DNA of 64,000 bases from Rhizobium aethiopicum (GCF_900094625.1 NZ_FMAJ01000007.1:248001-312000); one strand, 5' to 3'. Numbered from the stretch's first letter, positions 27,640-37,449 are shown. Made by a program: numbers and translations. The notes: generated by a model from the sequence alone, not told the origin.

Positions 27640-27742
27640 GAGACGGCGCATCCTGGAAATATCGCCAAACCCATTGACCTCAACTTATCTTGAGGTCCTA
27701 GCCTCCGGTGGTCGACCAAAGGAACTTAACCGCGAGGAAGAA

Positions 27743-28219
27743 ATGATCACAGAAAACGCCGCTATGCCAAGGGTGCTCGGGCTCTACGAGACCCATCTGA
27801 CAGTTGCCGATCTCAAGACCTCCGTCGATTTCTACCGCGATGTCGTCGGGCTAGAGCCGGCGGCTACGTTCGAGGAGCGCAAAGTCGCCTTCCTCTGGGT
27901 TGACGACAGGAAGACCGGCATGCTCGGCCTCTGGGAAACGGGAAGCAGCCCCCTGAAGATGCGGCTGCATATCGCTTTCCGCGTGACTGTCGATGGCGTG
28001 CTGCAGGCGCCCGCCAATCTCAAGGCAAAAGGCGTCGAACCTCTCGGCTTCACCGGCCAAGCCGCAATCGAGCCGGTCGTTCTCGGCTGGATGCCGGCGC
28101 TGTCGATCTATTTCAAGGATCCGGACGGGCATTCGATCGAATTCATCAGCCTTCTCGACGATGCGCCCGACCGAAATTTCGGCGTGCGGCCGTTTTCCGA
28201 ATGGAAAGCCAAAGCATAA
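27743..28219 (+). CDS. VOC family protein (glyoxalase/dioxygenase fold)
   Basis: A 158-residue protein of the vicinal oxygen chelate superfamily. The first betaalphabetabetabeta unit is [25 protein letters not shown] (from about residue 15), the second ends in [18 protein letters not shown] with the metal-binding Glu. Likely metal ligands are His18, His in RLHIAFRV and Glu in HSIEFI. GAGGAAG precedes the ATG. Families with this fold include glyoxalase I, fosfomycin resistance proteins and dioxygenases; I cannot choose between them. Confidence 0.82.
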   Translation: MITENAAMPRVLGLYETHLTVADLKTSVDFYRDVVGLEPAATFEERKVAFLWVDDRKTGMLGLWETGSSPLKMRLHIAFRVTVDGVLQAPANLKAKGVEPLGFTGQAAIEPVVLGWMPALSIYFKDPDGHSIEFISLLDDAPDRNFGVRPFSEWKAKA

Positions 28220-28290
28220 TCGGTCCCGTCATTGCGCCGCCATCGGCGAAGGGAATTGCGCGGTCCGGTGATTTTCTATATTTCCGGCGC

Positions 28291-29220
28291 ATGACCGACT
28301 GCCTGACACACACCAGCCCGTTCCTCGTGGCGGCGCTCTACCATTTCGTTTCCGTGCCGCGCTTCGCCAGCTTGCAGGCACCGCTGCAAACGCTTTGCGA
28401 AGAAAACGGCGTCAAGGGAACGCTGCTTCTCGCGCATGAGGGCATCAATGGCACGATTGCGGGACCGGATGCCGGCGTTCACGCCGTGCTCGCCTTCCTG
28501 CGTGCTCAGGCGGAATTTTCGAGCCTGGAGCACAAGGAAAGCCGCGCTTCGAAAATGCCTTTCCTGCGCCTGAAGGTGAAGCTGAAGAAGGAAATCGTCA
28601 CCATGGGCGTCGAAGACATCGACCCCAACAAGGTGGTCGGCACCTATGTGGCGCCTCGGGACTGGAATGCGCTGATTTCCGATCCCGATACGATCGTCAT
28701 CGACACCCGCAACGACTATGAGACGGCGATCGGCACGTTTCGCGGCGCGCTCGACCCGAAGACGAAGACATTCCGCGAATTTCCGGATTGGGTGCGGGGG
28801 AATACGGGCCTGCACAACAAGCCGAAAGTCGCAATGTACTGCACCGGCGGCATACGCTGCGAGAAGGCCACCGCCTTCATGAAGGCTGAAGGTTTCGACG
28901 AGGTCTATCATCTGAAGGGCGGCATCCTGAAATATCTGGAGGAAGTGCCGCAGGAAGAAAGCCTATGGGAGGGCGCCTGCTTCGTGTTCGACGAGCGCGT
29001 CTCCGTCGAGCATGGGCTAAAGGAAGGCGAACACAAGCTGTGCCACGCCTGCCGCAACCCGATCACCGCCGAGGAAATTGCCTCGCCGTTCTACGAGGAA
29101 GGTGTTTCCTGCAGCCACTGTTATCCCAGACGCACCGAGCAAGACCGGCTGCGCTACCGTCAGCGGCAGCATCAGATCACGCTGGCAAAAAAACGCGGCC
29201 GGCGGCATATCGGCAGCTAA
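28291..29220 (+). CDS. trhO: tRNA uridine 5-oxyacetic acid pathway hydroxylase TrhO (rhodanese family)
   Basis: A 309-residue UPF0176/TrhO protein, homologue of E. coli YceA, which hydroxylates C5 of U34 in tRNA with oxygen. It has the N-terminal acylphosphatase-like region ([10 protein letters not shown]), the rhodanese domain (DTRNDYE) and the catalytic cysteine loop [11 protein letters not shown], followed by a zinc-binding-like C-terminal part with CHACRNPIT and CSHCYPR. The start at 28291 has no clear ribosome site but matches the family N-terminus. An in-frame upstream start would overlap the VOC gene and is not needed. Confidence 0.9.
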   Translation: MTDCLTHTSPFLVAALYHFVSVPRFASLQAPLQTLCEENGVKGTLLLAHEGINGTIAGPDAGVHAVLAFLRAQAEFSSLEHKESRASKMPFLRLKVKLKKEIVTMGVEDIDPNKVVGTYVAPRDWNALISDPDTIVIDTRNDYETAIGTFRGALDPKTKTFREFPDWVRGNTGLHNKPKVAMYCTGGIRCEKATAFMKAEGFDEVYHLKGGILKYLEEVPQEESLWEGACFVFDERVSVEHGLKEGEHKLCHACRNPITAEEIASPFYEEGVSCSHCYPRRTEQDRLRYRQRQHQITLAKKRGRRHIGS

Positions 29221-29266
29221 GAGCCTGTTGCTTTTCACTGAGCTTGCGCCCACGCGAATTTCGCCG

Positions 29267-31480
29267 TCAGGCGGCACCGAGACGGCGCAAGGTTGACGGT
29301 TCCGCAGCACGAAGTTCGTTTAGCATCTCGGTAATTCGCTCGGCCGCCAGCGGCTTTCCGAACAAATAGCCCTGCAGGCAGTCGCAGCCGAACAGGCGCA
29401 TGGCGACCGCCTGCCCCTCGGTCTCTATGCCTTCAGCCGTCACCGGGATATCGAGCGAGCGAGCGAGCGCCACCGTCGCTTGCAGCATTTCGCGCTGGCG
29501 CTTATCCTCGTTGACGCCCATGACCAGCGAGCGGTCGATCTTGATGCGGTCGAAGCCGAACTGCCTGAGGTAACCGATCGAGGAAAAGCCGGATCCGAAG
29601 TCGTCGAGCGCCACTTTCACCCCCAGGCCCTTCAGCCGCTCGATCGACTGGCGGGTACGCTGCGGATTCTGGATCATATACCCTTCGGTGATCTCGAGGG
29701 TGATGCGGCTGGCCTCGATCTCCGTCTGCTTCAACACGTAGCGCACATAGTCGGTGAAGGCGGGATTGCGGAACTGGCCAGGCGAAACATTGACCGAGAC
29801 GTCCAGCTCCGGCCACTGCTTGGCCGTCTCGCAGGCCTTGCGCAGCACGAACAGGCCGAGCGATTCGATGAGGCCGCTGGTCTCGGCGATCGGGATGAAC
29901 AGCTCGGGTGAAACCGGGCCGTGGCCCGGGCGGTTCCAGCGCACCAGCGCCTCGACGCCGCTCAGCGCATGCGTGGCGGCATCGACCAACGGCTGGTAGA
30001 CCAGCGTCAGGTCGCCGCTTTCGATGGCGATCCTGAGATCGAGCTCCAGCGCATTTCGCTGCTCGCGGTCCGCGTCCATCGATGGATCGTAGAGCGTCAT
30101 GCGCGCACGGCCGGCCTCCTTCGCCTTGTACATGGCAAGGTCGGAACGGCGCACCAGCTCCTCGCGATCGATTGCGCCGGCAGGCGACATGGCGATGCCG
30201 ATACTGGCCCCGACGACGACGACACGGCGACCAATCTCCAGCGGTTCGACAAGAAAATCGAGGATCTGCTCGGCAAGCTGCAGAGCGGCGGCATTCTCGC
30301 CATCGGAGAGAAAGGCGATTGCAAATTCGTCCCCGCCGATGCGGGCGAGAACCGCGCCTTGCGGGATCAACACCTCGAGCCCGGCCGCGACCGCGCGGAT
30401 CAACTGGTCGCCGGTGCCGTGTCCATAGCTGTCATTGACTTCCTTGAACCCGTCGAGGTCGAGATAGAGGAGCAGCACGTTGCGCTTGGCCTGGCGCGCT
30501 TCGAGGACAAATCGATCGACGGCAAGCCCGAGCCCGTCGCGATTGGAGAGGCCGCTCAGCCTGTCGCGCAACGCCTCCTCGCGGGCGCTGTTTTCCTCCG
30601 CCTTCAGGCGCCGGCCGGCAAGCCAACCGATCGCCAGCAGCACCACGAAGAAAAGCCCGACGAGACCGAGCGCCTGGATGACCATCGGTCGCACCTGCGC
30701 GTAGGCAATATTGCCGGGTGAGCGCGAGTTCCAGACGAGCTTGCCGATCGTTGCCCCCGCCGGATCGACGATCGGCACCAGATATTCGGCCGAGAAACTC
30801 GGCGCCGCCAGCCTCAGTCCGCCGATCACATAGGTCTGACCGAGCCCGGCCACCCTGTCGTCATCGAGATGACGGGCAAAAACGAGATAGCGGTGCTGCC
30901 CCGCGGGCGCATCAAGGGCGCCGGATTTCTTCCGCACCAAGGCCACACCGACAGCGGCAATACCGCGTTTGGTGGTGACGAAACCGACCGCCTGGGGAGT
31001 ATCGGCTGAACCGGCCGCCTTCGCCACGTCGAACAGCTTCCAGAGCGAGGGCGCGAAGAAATCCGCCAGCGGCTCCTCCATCGGTTTGCCATCGCGGTAG
31101 GCTATGATCGCATTCTTCGCATCATCGATCACGATCGCCATGTCGAAAAGCGAGCTGTTGACCGACATCTCGCCGTAGTTGCTGACCGTCCACGCCATGC
31201 CATCGGGCGCATAGACGTTGGCGGCGGCATCGTCCCAGGCGGCATAATCGTCGAGCGTCGCACCGAGCTGATCCTCGAAAGTCTTCAATGCTCCGATTGT
31301 CGTTTCGCGCGAGCGCTCGTCATCAAGGACATTGGCGTTTTCAGCTACGCGCTCGAGTGCAGTCAACACCATGATGGTAGCGACCGCGACGATGACCGCA
31401 AAGGAGAACAGCACGCCGGTGACGGTGATATGACGGCTTATTCCGGATCCCTTGCTCTGCAATTTTCCAATTATCTGCAT
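29267..31480 (-). CDS. CHASE4-GGDEF-EAL dual c-di-GMP signalling protein
   Basis: A 737-residue membrane protein: transmembrane helix 19-41, a periplasmic CHASE4-like sensor domain (about 45-260, with DDYAAWDDAAANVY), a second helix 266-288, a GGDEF domain (305-470) and an EAL domain (480-725). Both catalytic signatures are intact: GGDEF at 382-386 and E510-A-L with DDFGSG at 626-631 and AEGIETEGQ. No RxxD inhibition site precedes the GGDEF. It may synthesise or degrade c-di-GMP depending on the signal. AGGGAG lies six bases before the start. Confidence 0.93.
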   Translation of the reverse strand: MQIIGKLQSKGSGISRHITVTGVLFSFAVIVAVATIMVLTALERVAENANVLDDERSRETTIGALKTFEDQLGATLDDYAAWDDAAANVYAPDGMAWTVSNYGEMSVNSSLFDMAIVIDDAKNAIIAYRDGKPMEEPLADFFAPSLWKLFDVAKAAGSADTPQAVGFVTTKRGIAAVGVALVRKKSGALDAPAGQHRYLVFARHLDDDRVAGLGQTYVIGGLRLAAPSFSAEYLVPIVDPAGATIGKLVWNSRSPGNIAYAQVRPMVIQALGLVGLFFVVLLAIGWLAGRRLKAEENSAREEALRDRLSGLSNRDGLGLAVDRFVLEARQAKRNVLLLYLDLDGFKEVNDSYGHGTGDQLIRAVAAGLEVLIPQGAVLARIGGDEFAIAFLSDGENAAALQLAEQILDFLVEPLEIGRRVVVVGASIGIAMSPAGAIDREELVRRSDLAMYKAKEAGRARMTLYDPSMDADREQRNALELDLRIAIESGDLTLVYQPLVDAATHALSGVEALVRWNRPGHGPVSPELFIPIAETSGLIESLGLFVLRKACETAKQWPELDVSVNVSPGQFRNPAFTDYVRYVLKQTEIEASRITLEITEGYMIQNPQRTRQSIERLKGLGVKVALDDFGSGFSSIGYLRQFGFDRIKIDRSLVMGVNEDKRQREMLQATVALARSLDIPVTAEGIETEGQAVAMRLFGCDCLQGYLFGKPLAAERITEMLNELRAAEPSTLRRLGAA

Positions 31481-31613
31481 TCCGGCTCCCTGACCATCGG
31501 ACTTTGCCAGTCAAGGGTTCAGAAACGTTTAAGCAACCGCCTGCTGCACATTTCCGCCGGTCGATTTTTTGCCGTTGGCCCGAACATTGAGGGCGAACCG
31601 CCGGCCATCGAAC

Positions 31614-32999
31614 CTAGATGGCAGGTTGCCCCCCATTGTGATTGCCCTTCGGAAAATGCGTCGCGAGTTCGCGATACCATTTGCCGCTCTTTTTCACCGT
31701 CCGCAGCTGCGTCTCATAGTCGACATGGACGAGACCGAAGCGCATGCGGTAGCCTTCAGCCCATTCGAAATTGTCCATCAGGCTCCAGGCAAAATAGCCG
31801 CGCAAGGGATAGCCGTCCTTGATGAGATCGGCAACGACAGCGAGATGACCGCCGAGATAGTCGAGACGCATCGTATCGTCGACCTCGCCGTCGACGACAC
31901 CGGTATTGTCGCAGGCGCCGTTCTCGGTGATGTAGCATTCCGGCGGGTCGTAGCGGCGATAGAGGTCCTCGACCAGAAGCTTCAGGCCTGGCGCATAAAT
32001 TTCCCAGCCGATGTCGGTCTTGACGTCGCTTGCCGGCGGCGCTTTCACCGTCCAAGGGAAATCGCCCTGGCGTTCGGCATCGTCGGCGACGCGCTCGGGC
32101 GTGTAGTAATTCAGCCCCCACCAGTCGAGTGTCTGGCTGATGAGTTTCAGGTCGCCATCCTCGATGACGGGCATGCGATCGCCGAGCGCCTCCACGAATT
32201 CCCGCGGATATTCACCCTTGAAGACCGGATCGAAGAAGGCGCCGTTGTGGAACTGATGAGCACGTTCGGCAGCGGCTAGATCGGCCGGGCTGTCGGAGCC
32301 GGGAATGATCGAAGCTGCGTTGAGCACGAGCCCGACCGGCACATTGGGTGCTTCCGAACGGATTGCCTCGACGCCGAGACCATGGGCGAGGTTCATGTAG
32401 TGCATGGCATGCAGCGCGGCCTGCATATTGCGCTCACCGGGAGCATGAATGCCGTAGAGATGGCTCAGCCAGACGATGCACCAGGGCTCGTTGAAGGTCG
32501 CCACCCTGTCGAGACGGTCGCCGAGACGGTTCATCACCGTCTTGGCGTAGCGCTGAAAAGCAAAGGCGGTCGAACGCGCCGTCCAGCCGCCGTCGCCGGC
32601 AAGCAGCAGAGGCAGATCCCAGTGGTAGAGCGTCGCGAAGGTTTTGATCCCGCGCGCCTTGCAGCCGTCGACCAGCCGGTCGTAGAAATCGAGGCCGGCC
32701 TCGTTCACCGGGCCCGTGCCGTCGGGGATAATGCGCGGCCAGGCAATGGAGAACCTGTAAGCTTCGACACCCATCTCCTTGATCAGGTCGAGGTCCTGCT
32801 CCAGGCGATTATAGTGGTCGCAGGCAATGTCGCCGTTGTCGCGATTATAGACGCGGCCAGGCATGTTGCAGAAGGCATCCCAAATGGACGGCTTGCGGCC
32901 GTCGGACTTGCCGGCGCCTTCGATCTGGAAGGCGGCGGTGGCAACACCGAAGGTGAAATCGCCGGGAAAGCGGCCTGCAAGCGTCTTCGCATCGATCAT
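31614..32999 (-). CDS. Beta-glucosidase, GH1 family
   Basis: A 461-residue family 1 glycoside hydrolase that removes terminal beta-glucosyl or beta-galactosyl units. The acid/base is E171 (TFNEPW) and the nucleophile E359 (YITENG), giving a complete retaining active site. There is no signal peptide, so it works on imported disaccharides or glucosides in the cytoplasm. FTFGVATAAFQIEGA is the typical GH1 N-terminus. It lies next to a sugar catabolic island but separated from it by 255 bp and a DoxX gene. Plant beta-glucosides are plausible substrates for a rhizobium. Confidence 0.93.
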   Translation of the reverse strand: MIDAKTLAGRFPGDFTFGVATAAFQIEGAGKSDGRKPSIWDAFCNMPGRVYNRDNGDIACDHYNRLEQDLDLIKEMGVEAYRFSIAWPRIIPDGTGPVNEAGLDFYDRLVDGCKARGIKTFATLYHWDLPLLLAGDGGWTARSTAFAFQRYAKTVMNRLGDRLDRVATFNEPWCIVWLSHLYGIHAPGERNMQAALHAMHYMNLAHGLGVEAIRSEAPNVPVGLVLNAASIIPGSDSPADLAAAERAHQFHNGAFFDPVFKGEYPREFVEALGDRMPVIEDGDLKLISQTLDWWGLNYYTPERVADDAERQGDFPWTVKAPPASDVKTDIGWEIYAPGLKLLVEDLYRRYDPPECYITENGACDNTGVVDGEVDDTMRLDYLGGHLAVVADLIKDGYPLRGYFAWSLMDNFEWAEGYRMRFGLVHVDYETQLRTVKKSGKWYRELATHFPKGNHNGGQPAI

Positions 33000-33254
33000 C
33001 TGTAATCCCCGTCTCTCAGCATGTGGACTGACCGTGGCGGGATTTAGCCAAGCGGGAAAGCAAAGTACAGGTCCCAGGGAGAAAAACTGCAACGTTACAG
33101 TATTTGCACGACGAGCAGAAGGTATCGTCTCGTCGCAGCCGATTGCCCTGCTGCCCCTCACCCGCTCTCATAACGCGAATGTCAGCAGTCGTGACTTGCT
33201 GCTGGGCCCGTGATCACTACACAGCGAAGACATCGCAAACATGAAAGGAATCCA
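33000..33254. promoter_or_regulatory. Divergent region between GH1 and DoxX genes
   Basis: A 255-bp gap that must contain promoters for both divergent genes. The middle (about 33150-33165) contains CCCCTCACCCGCTC, a fragment resembling the end of the palindromic repeats found elsewhere in the window. I see no gene or clear operator. Confidence 0.35.
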
Positions 33255-33656
33255 ATGCTGTCTTCGATCCATCTGCTGCAGCCGCATCTGCTGAGCCTGC
33301 TGCGCATCGTCTCGTCGCTCGTGCTTTTCAGTTATGGAACGCAGAAGATCCTGCACTTTCCGGCAGCGGCAAGCGTACCGCCAATAGGCTCGCTCTCCTG
33401 GATTGCCGGATTGATCGAACTCATCCTGGGCTTCCTCGTCCTAGTGGGTTTCCAGACTCGCATCGCGGCCTTCGTGCTCTCAGGCCTGATGGCCTTCGCC
33501 TACTTCATCGGTCATGCGGGAAAGAGCTTTTATCCCGCGCAGAACGGCGGCGTCGCCGCGATCCTGTTCTGCTTCGTGTTTCTCTATCTGGTGGCGGCAG
33601 GCGCCGGCCCACTCAGCGTCGATGGTCTCGTGAAGCGCAACCGCGCTACAGCCTGA
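33255..33656 (+). CDS. DoxX family membrane protein
   Basis: A 133-residue protein with four hydrophobic helices (about 10-30, 45-65, 70-88, 98-118) and the DoxX family pattern RIVSSLVLFSYGTQKILHF and GLIELILGFLVLVGFQTR. DoxX-type proteins are small inner-membrane proteins of the quinone-oxidoreductase or stress-related class, mostly unassigned. AAAGGA is five bases before the ATG. A second DoxX protein is encoded at 62138-62581; the two are not close copies. Confidence 0.85.
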   Translation: MLSSIHLLQPHLLSLLRIVSSLVLFSYGTQKILHFPAAASVPPIGSLSWIAGLIELILGFLVLVGFQTRIAAFVLSGLMAFAYFIGHAGKSFYPAQNGGVAAILFCFVFLYLVAAGAGPLSVDGLVKRNRATA

Positions 33657-33669
33657 GACATGACGATAA

Positions 33670-33696
33670 GCCGAGGCGGTTCAACGCCGCCTCGGC
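33670..33696. terminator. Hairpin between convergent genes, probable bidirectional terminator
   Basis: GCCGAGGCGG and CCGCCTCGGC form a perfect 10-bp stem with a 7-base loop between the convergent DoxX and oxidoreductase genes. T-runs are weak, so termination could be partly rho-dependent. Confidence 0.6.
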
Positions 33697-33744
33697 ATTC
33701 TCGCGACTCCGCCCCAGGCCATCTGAGGGGCGGATCGTCAAAGC

Positions 33745-34932
33745 TCAGAGTTTCACCCAGGCGCCGTTTTTCTTGGACGAGGCAACGCAGGCCTCGACGA
33801 AGGCGACACCCTTCACGCCGTCGTCGACGGTGGGATAGATCACCGCCTTATCGACTGCCTTGCCCTTCTTCCGGGCGTTGATCGCATGTGCGGCTTCCGT
33901 ATAGATCGTCGCAAAAGCTTCGAGGTAACCTTCCGGATGCCCTGACGGCACGCGCGAAACACGGCCGGCCGCCGCACCTGCGCCGGCGCCGCCGCGGGTG
34001 ATCAGCCGCTTCGGCTCGCCGAATGGCGTGTACCACAGGTAGTTCGGGTCCTTCTGGGTCCATTCCAGCCCGCCCTTGCTGCCGTAGACGCGCACCATCA
34101 GGCCGTTTTCGTGGCCGGGCGCCACCTGGCTGCACCAGAGCATGCCCTTGGCCGGCTTCTCCGAACCTTTCGCCTTGAAACGCAGCATGACATGGGCGTT
34201 GTCATCAAGCCGGCGGCCGGGGACAAAGCTGTCGAGATCGGCCGCCAGGCTGTCGAGCTCCAGGCCTGATATAAACGAAGCGAGATTATAGGCATGCGTG
34301 CCGATATCACCTGTGGACCCGCCGACGCCGGACTGCGCCGGATCGGTACGCCAGGCGGCCTGCTTCTGGCCTGTCTGCTCGACCGCTTCCGTCAGCCAGT
34401 CCTGCGGATACTCTGCCTGAACCACTCTAATATCGCCGAGTTCGCCGTTCGCGATCATCTCGCGTGCTTGGCGGACCATTGGGTAACCGGTGTAGTTATG
34501 CGTCAACACGAAGAGCGCGCCGTTCTCGTCGGCGACCTTCTTCAGCTTCTTCGCATCGGCAAGGTTCGATGTCAGCGGCTTGTCGCAGATGACATGGATG
34601 CCGCGCTTCAGAAACTCCTTGGCCGCATCATAGTGCACATGGTTCGGCGTGACGATCGCCACCGCCTCGATGCCGTTCTTCAGCTTCGCCTCGCGGATCG
34701 CCATCTCGCGGTAGCTCGAATAGGTCCGCGACGGATCGAGGCCGAGGTCGCGGCCGGACTGAACCGCCTTATCAGGCGTCGACGACAGCGCGCCGGCGAT
34801 GAGATCGTACTGATCGTCGATCCTCGCCGCGATGCGGTGTACCGCACCGATGAACGCGCCCGCGCCGCCGCCCACCATGCCAAGCCGGATGCGCGGCTCG
34901 CGGCTCTGTTCAGATGATGCTTCGATTGCCAT
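33745..34932 (-). CDS. Gfo/Idh/MocA family oxidoreductase
   Basis: A 395-residue NAD(P)-dependent oxidoreductase acting on sugars or cyclitols. The Rossmann motif is LGMVGGGAGAFIGAVH (about residues 17-32), the conserved catalytic Lys is in CDKPLTSN, and GGSTGDIGTHAYNLASFISG holds the Asp/His that bind the sugar. AGGAGG is six bases before the ATG. It lies downstream of a TIM-barrel isomerase on the same strand with a 189-bp gap filled by a palindromic repeat. Such pairs work together on keto-sugars or inositol-type compounds. Confidence 0.9.
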   Translation of the reverse strand: MAIEASSEQSREPRIRLGMVGGGAGAFIGAVHRIAARIDDQYDLIAGALSSTPDKAVQSGRDLGLDPSRTYSSYREMAIREAKLKNGIEAVAIVTPNHVHYDAAKEFLKRGIHVICDKPLTSNLADAKKLKKVADENGALFVLTHNYTGYPMVRQAREMIANGELGDIRVVQAEYPQDWLTEAVEQTGQKQAAWRTDPAQSGVGGSTGDIGTHAYNLASFISGLELDSLAADLDSFVPGRRLDDNAHVMLRFKAKGSEKPAKGMLWCSQVAPGHENGLMVRVYGSKGGLEWTQKDPNYLWYTPFGEPKRLITRGGAGAGAAAGRVSRVPSGHPEGYLEAFATIYTEAAHAINARKKGKAVDKAVIYPTVDDGVKGVAFVEACVASSKKNGAWVKL

Positions 34933-34966
34933 ACTTGTCCTCCTGAAATTTAATCTGGTGCGGATG

Positions 34967-35100
34967 CGCCCCTCATCCGACTGCAGCCACCTTCTCCCTG
35001 CTTGCGGGGAGAAGGAAATGCCGCGACGTCGATGCCAACTCCGTCGGTGTGGCAAGTCCCTCTCCCCGTCAAAACGGGGAGAGGGTTAGGGTGAGGGACA
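34967..35100. repeat. Palindromic intergenic repeat, RIME-like (copy 1)
   Basis: A GC-rich element with two hairpins: CCTTCTCCC/GGGAGAAGG (34990-35015) and CCCTCTCCCCGT/ACGGGGAGAGGG (35058-35085, 12 bp), ending in GTTAGGGTGAGGG. The same layout in reverse orientation occurs at 57459-57590. It resembles the Rhizobium intergenic mosaic elements. Here it separates two genes of one putative operon. Confidence 0.7.
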
Positions 35101-35121
35101 GCCTCACGGCACGCTTCTTAT

Positions 35122-36174
35122 TTAAAGCCCCAGCATCCGCCGGTTCGCCGCCTGGTCCGTGCCGCCGGCTGCAAAATCGTCGAAGGCTTTCTCGGTGACG
35201 CGGATGATATGAGCCGCCACGAATTCCGCGCCCTCGCGGGCACCGTCCTCCGGATGCTTCAGCGCGCATTCCCATTCGACCACGGCCCAGCCGTCGAAAT
35301 CATTGGCCGTCATCTTCGAGAAGACCGCGCCGAAATCGACCTGGCCGTCGCCGAGAGAACGGAAGCGGCCGGCGCGTTCCACCCAGCCTTGATAGCCGCC
35401 ATAGACGCCTTGGCGCCCGGTCGGATTGAACTCCGCATCCTTGACGTGGAACATCTTGATGCGGTCCTTGTAGATGTCGATGTTCTCGAGATAATCGAGG
35501 CACTGCAGAACATAGTGCGAGGGATCGTAGAGCATGTTGGCGCGCGGATGGTTTTTCACGCGCTCCAGGAACATCTCGAATGTGATGCCGTCATGCAGGT
35601 CCTCGCCCGGATGAATCTCGTAGCAGACGTCGACGCCGTTCTCGTCCGCATGGTTGAGGATCGGCGTCCAGCGACGGGCAAGCTCGTCGAAGGCCGTCTC
35701 GACCAGACCGGCCGGGCGCTGCGGCCAGGGATAGATGAAAGGCCAGGCAAGCGCGCCGGAGAAGGTAGCATGCGCCTTGAGGCCAAGGTTTTTCGATGCC
35801 GTCAGCGCCAGCTTAACCTGCTCTACCGCCCATTCCTGGCGGGCTTTCGGATTGCCGCGCACCTCTGGTGCGGCAAAACCGTCGAAAGCCTCGTCATAGG
35901 CCGGGTGAACGGCGACGAGCTGGCCTTGCAGATGGGTGGAGAGTTCGGTGATCTCGATGCCGTTTTCGCGGGCCTTGCCGGCGAACTCGTCGCAATAATC
36001 CTTGGAAGTCGCAGCCTTCTTCAAATCGATCAGCTGGCTCGCCCAGGTCGGCACCTGGACACCCTTGTAGCCGATGTCGGCCGCCCATTCGGTAATCGCT
36101 TCCCAGGAATTGAAAGGCGCGGTATCACCCGCAAACTGGCCAAGGAAAAGGCCGGGGCCCTTAATCGTCTTCAT
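35122..36174 (-). CDS. Sugar phosphate isomerase/epimerase (xylose isomerase-like TIM barrel)
   Basis: A 350-residue AP endonuclease family 2/TIM-barrel protein. Metal-ligand motifs are visible: VCYEIHPGEDLHDG (around residue 180), MLYDPSHYVLQ (around 213) and MFHVKDAEFNPTGRQG, then VVEWECAL near 300. Members isomerise or epimerise sugars and sugar phosphates, or dehydrate keto-inositols. GGGAGG precedes the ATG at 36174. With the downstream oxidoreductase it forms a typical sugar-processing pair next to a sugar ABC transporter. A palindromic AAACGTTT lies about 30 bp upstream of the start. Confidence 0.88.
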   Translation of the reverse strand: MKTIKGPGLFLGQFAGDTAPFNSWEAITEWAADIGYKGVQVPTWASQLIDLKKAATSKDYCDEFAGKARENGIEITELSTHLQGQLVAVHPAYDEAFDGFAAPEVRGNPKARQEWAVEQVKLALTASKNLGLKAHATFSGALAWPFIYPWPQRPAGLVETAFDELARRWTPILNHADENGVDVCYEIHPGEDLHDGITFEMFLERVKNHPRANMLYDPSHYVLQCLDYLENIDIYKDRIKMFHVKDAEFNPTGRQGVYGGYQGWVERAGRFRSLGDGQVDFGAVFSKMTANDFDGWAVVEWECALKHPEDGAREGAEFVAAHIIRVTEKAFDDFAAGGTDQAANRRMLGL

Positions 36175-36202
36175 GTCAGATTCCTCCCTGAACATCGACC
36201 GT

Positions 36203-36210
36203 AAACGTTT
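36203..36210. promoter_or_regulatory. AAACGTTT core, possible LacI-type operator
   Basis: An 8-bp palindrome with central CG, in the context GTAAACGTTTCTG, 29 bp before the isomerase start codon. The central CG is typical of LacI-family sites, but the flanks are only partly symmetric. Confidence 0.3.
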
Positions 36211-36372
36211 CTGAAAACTTGTAGCACGCATTTCGGCGGGAGCAAGACGCTTCCTTGCTCTCAACTCGCAGATCTGACACGAAGCCAGATGGATATGGCT
36301 GCGAACTAATCACGATGGGCTTTGGCGGGCAAGAGGTACGTGCAGCATTCGGGCGCACCAAAAACGACGGCA

Positions 36373-36404
36373 AAGTGCGCCCATCCTTCCGATTGGGCGC
36401 ACTT
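36373..36404 (-). terminator. Terminator after the sugar ABC transporter operon
   Basis: AAGTGCGCCCA and TGGGCGCACTT form a perfect 11-bp stem with a 10-base loop, starting 14 bp after the binding-protein stop codon; on the minus strand a TTTTT tract follows about 10 bases later. Confidence 0.65.
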
Positions 36405-36418
36405 GCGTAGTCAGTGGA

Positions 36419-37366
36419 TCAGAACGGAGAATCCGGGAAGTAGAAGTCCTTGGCATTGTCCTTGGTGACGAGCGTCGCGTCGAGGATGTAATTGCCGTGA
36501 ACAGGAACCTGGTCGAAGAGAGCTGCGGCCGTCAGTTCCATCGCCGTGCCGACCATTGCCGGCGGATAGAGAACGTCGACCGGGATCATCTTGTCGCCAT
36601 CCATGACCTTCTTGATCATGTCCTTGGAGCCAGCACCGGCAACAACATATTTGATGTCGGTGCGCTTGGCCTGCTCGATCGCCTGAAGAACGCCGACGGC
36701 CATGTCGTCGTCCTGGCACCATACAACGTCGATCTTCTGGTACTTCGTCAGGTAATCCTGCATGACCTTGAAGGCGTCGTCGCGGTTCCAGTTGCCGTAC
36801 TGGCGGTCGAGGACCTTGACGTTCGAGCCGGCAATGCCCTTGTCGAAGCCGTCCTGGCGCTGCTGGTCGATCGGGATCGGCAGACCGCGGATGATGACGA
36901 CTTCGGCGTCCGGCGTATTGTCCTTGATATACTTGCCGGCGACTTCGCCGAGCGCCGGATTGTTGCCGGCAACGTAGAGGTCACGCACGGAGTTATCGTT
37001 GTTGCTAGGCGCGCGGTCGACGAGGGCGACGAATTTGCCCTTGTCCTTGACTTCCTTGATGGCGTTGACCAGCGGATCCGGATCCGACGGCAGGATGACG
37101 AGGGCGTCGATGCCCTGCGTATCGAGATCCTGCACGGCATTGGCCTGGCTGGCCGCATCAGGCGAGGTCTTGACGATGACGTTAAGACCCGGATGTTCGG
37201 CCATCAGCAGCTTGGCGACCCGTTCGGCATGAAAGACGACGCCCGAGGTCCAGCCGTGGTCGGCGGCCGGGATGGACACGCCGATCGTGAATTTCTTGTC
37301 CTGTGCATAGGCAGCGCCGGCGAAAGTCACCGCCGCAACAGCCAGACCCAACATTAATTTCCGCAT
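36419..37366 (-). CDS. Sugar ABC transporter substrate-binding protein (ribose type)
   Basis: A 315-residue periplasmic binding protein of the pentose/ribose cluster (type I fold). The signal peptide is MRKLMLGLAVAAVTFAGAAYAQ. Conserved ligand-site stretches include SIPAADHGWTSGVVFHAE, ILPSDPDPLVNAIKEV, DRAPSN and VWCQDDDMAVGVLQAIEQ. GGAGGAAA is six bases before the ATG. It is the last gene of an ATPase-permease-binding protein operon; the order differs from the usual binding-protein-first layout. The ligand is unknown; a pentose, polyol or inositol-like sugar is likely. Confidence 0.92.
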   Translation of the reverse strand: MRKLMLGLAVAAVTFAGAAYAQDKKFTIGVSIPAADHGWTSGVVFHAERVAKLLMAEHPGLNVIVKTSPDAASQANAVQDLDTQGIDALVILPSDPDPLVNAIKEVKDKGKFVALVDRAPSNNDNSVRDLYVAGNNPALGEVAGKYIKDNTPDAEVVIIRGLPIPIDQQRQDGFDKGIAGSNVKVLDRQYGNWNRDDAFKVMQDYLTKYQKIDVVWCQDDDMAVGVLQAIEQAKRTDIKYVVAGAGSKDMIKKVMDGDKMIPVDVLYPPAMVGTAMELTAAALFDQVPVHGNYILDATLVTKDNAKDFYFPDSPF

Positions 37367-37449
37367 GCTATTTCCTCCCAATGAGTTCAGGGACTTTTCC
37401 ACACTGGGACCGGGCGCCCTGTATGCCCGACCAATTGAAGCAGGTACGA

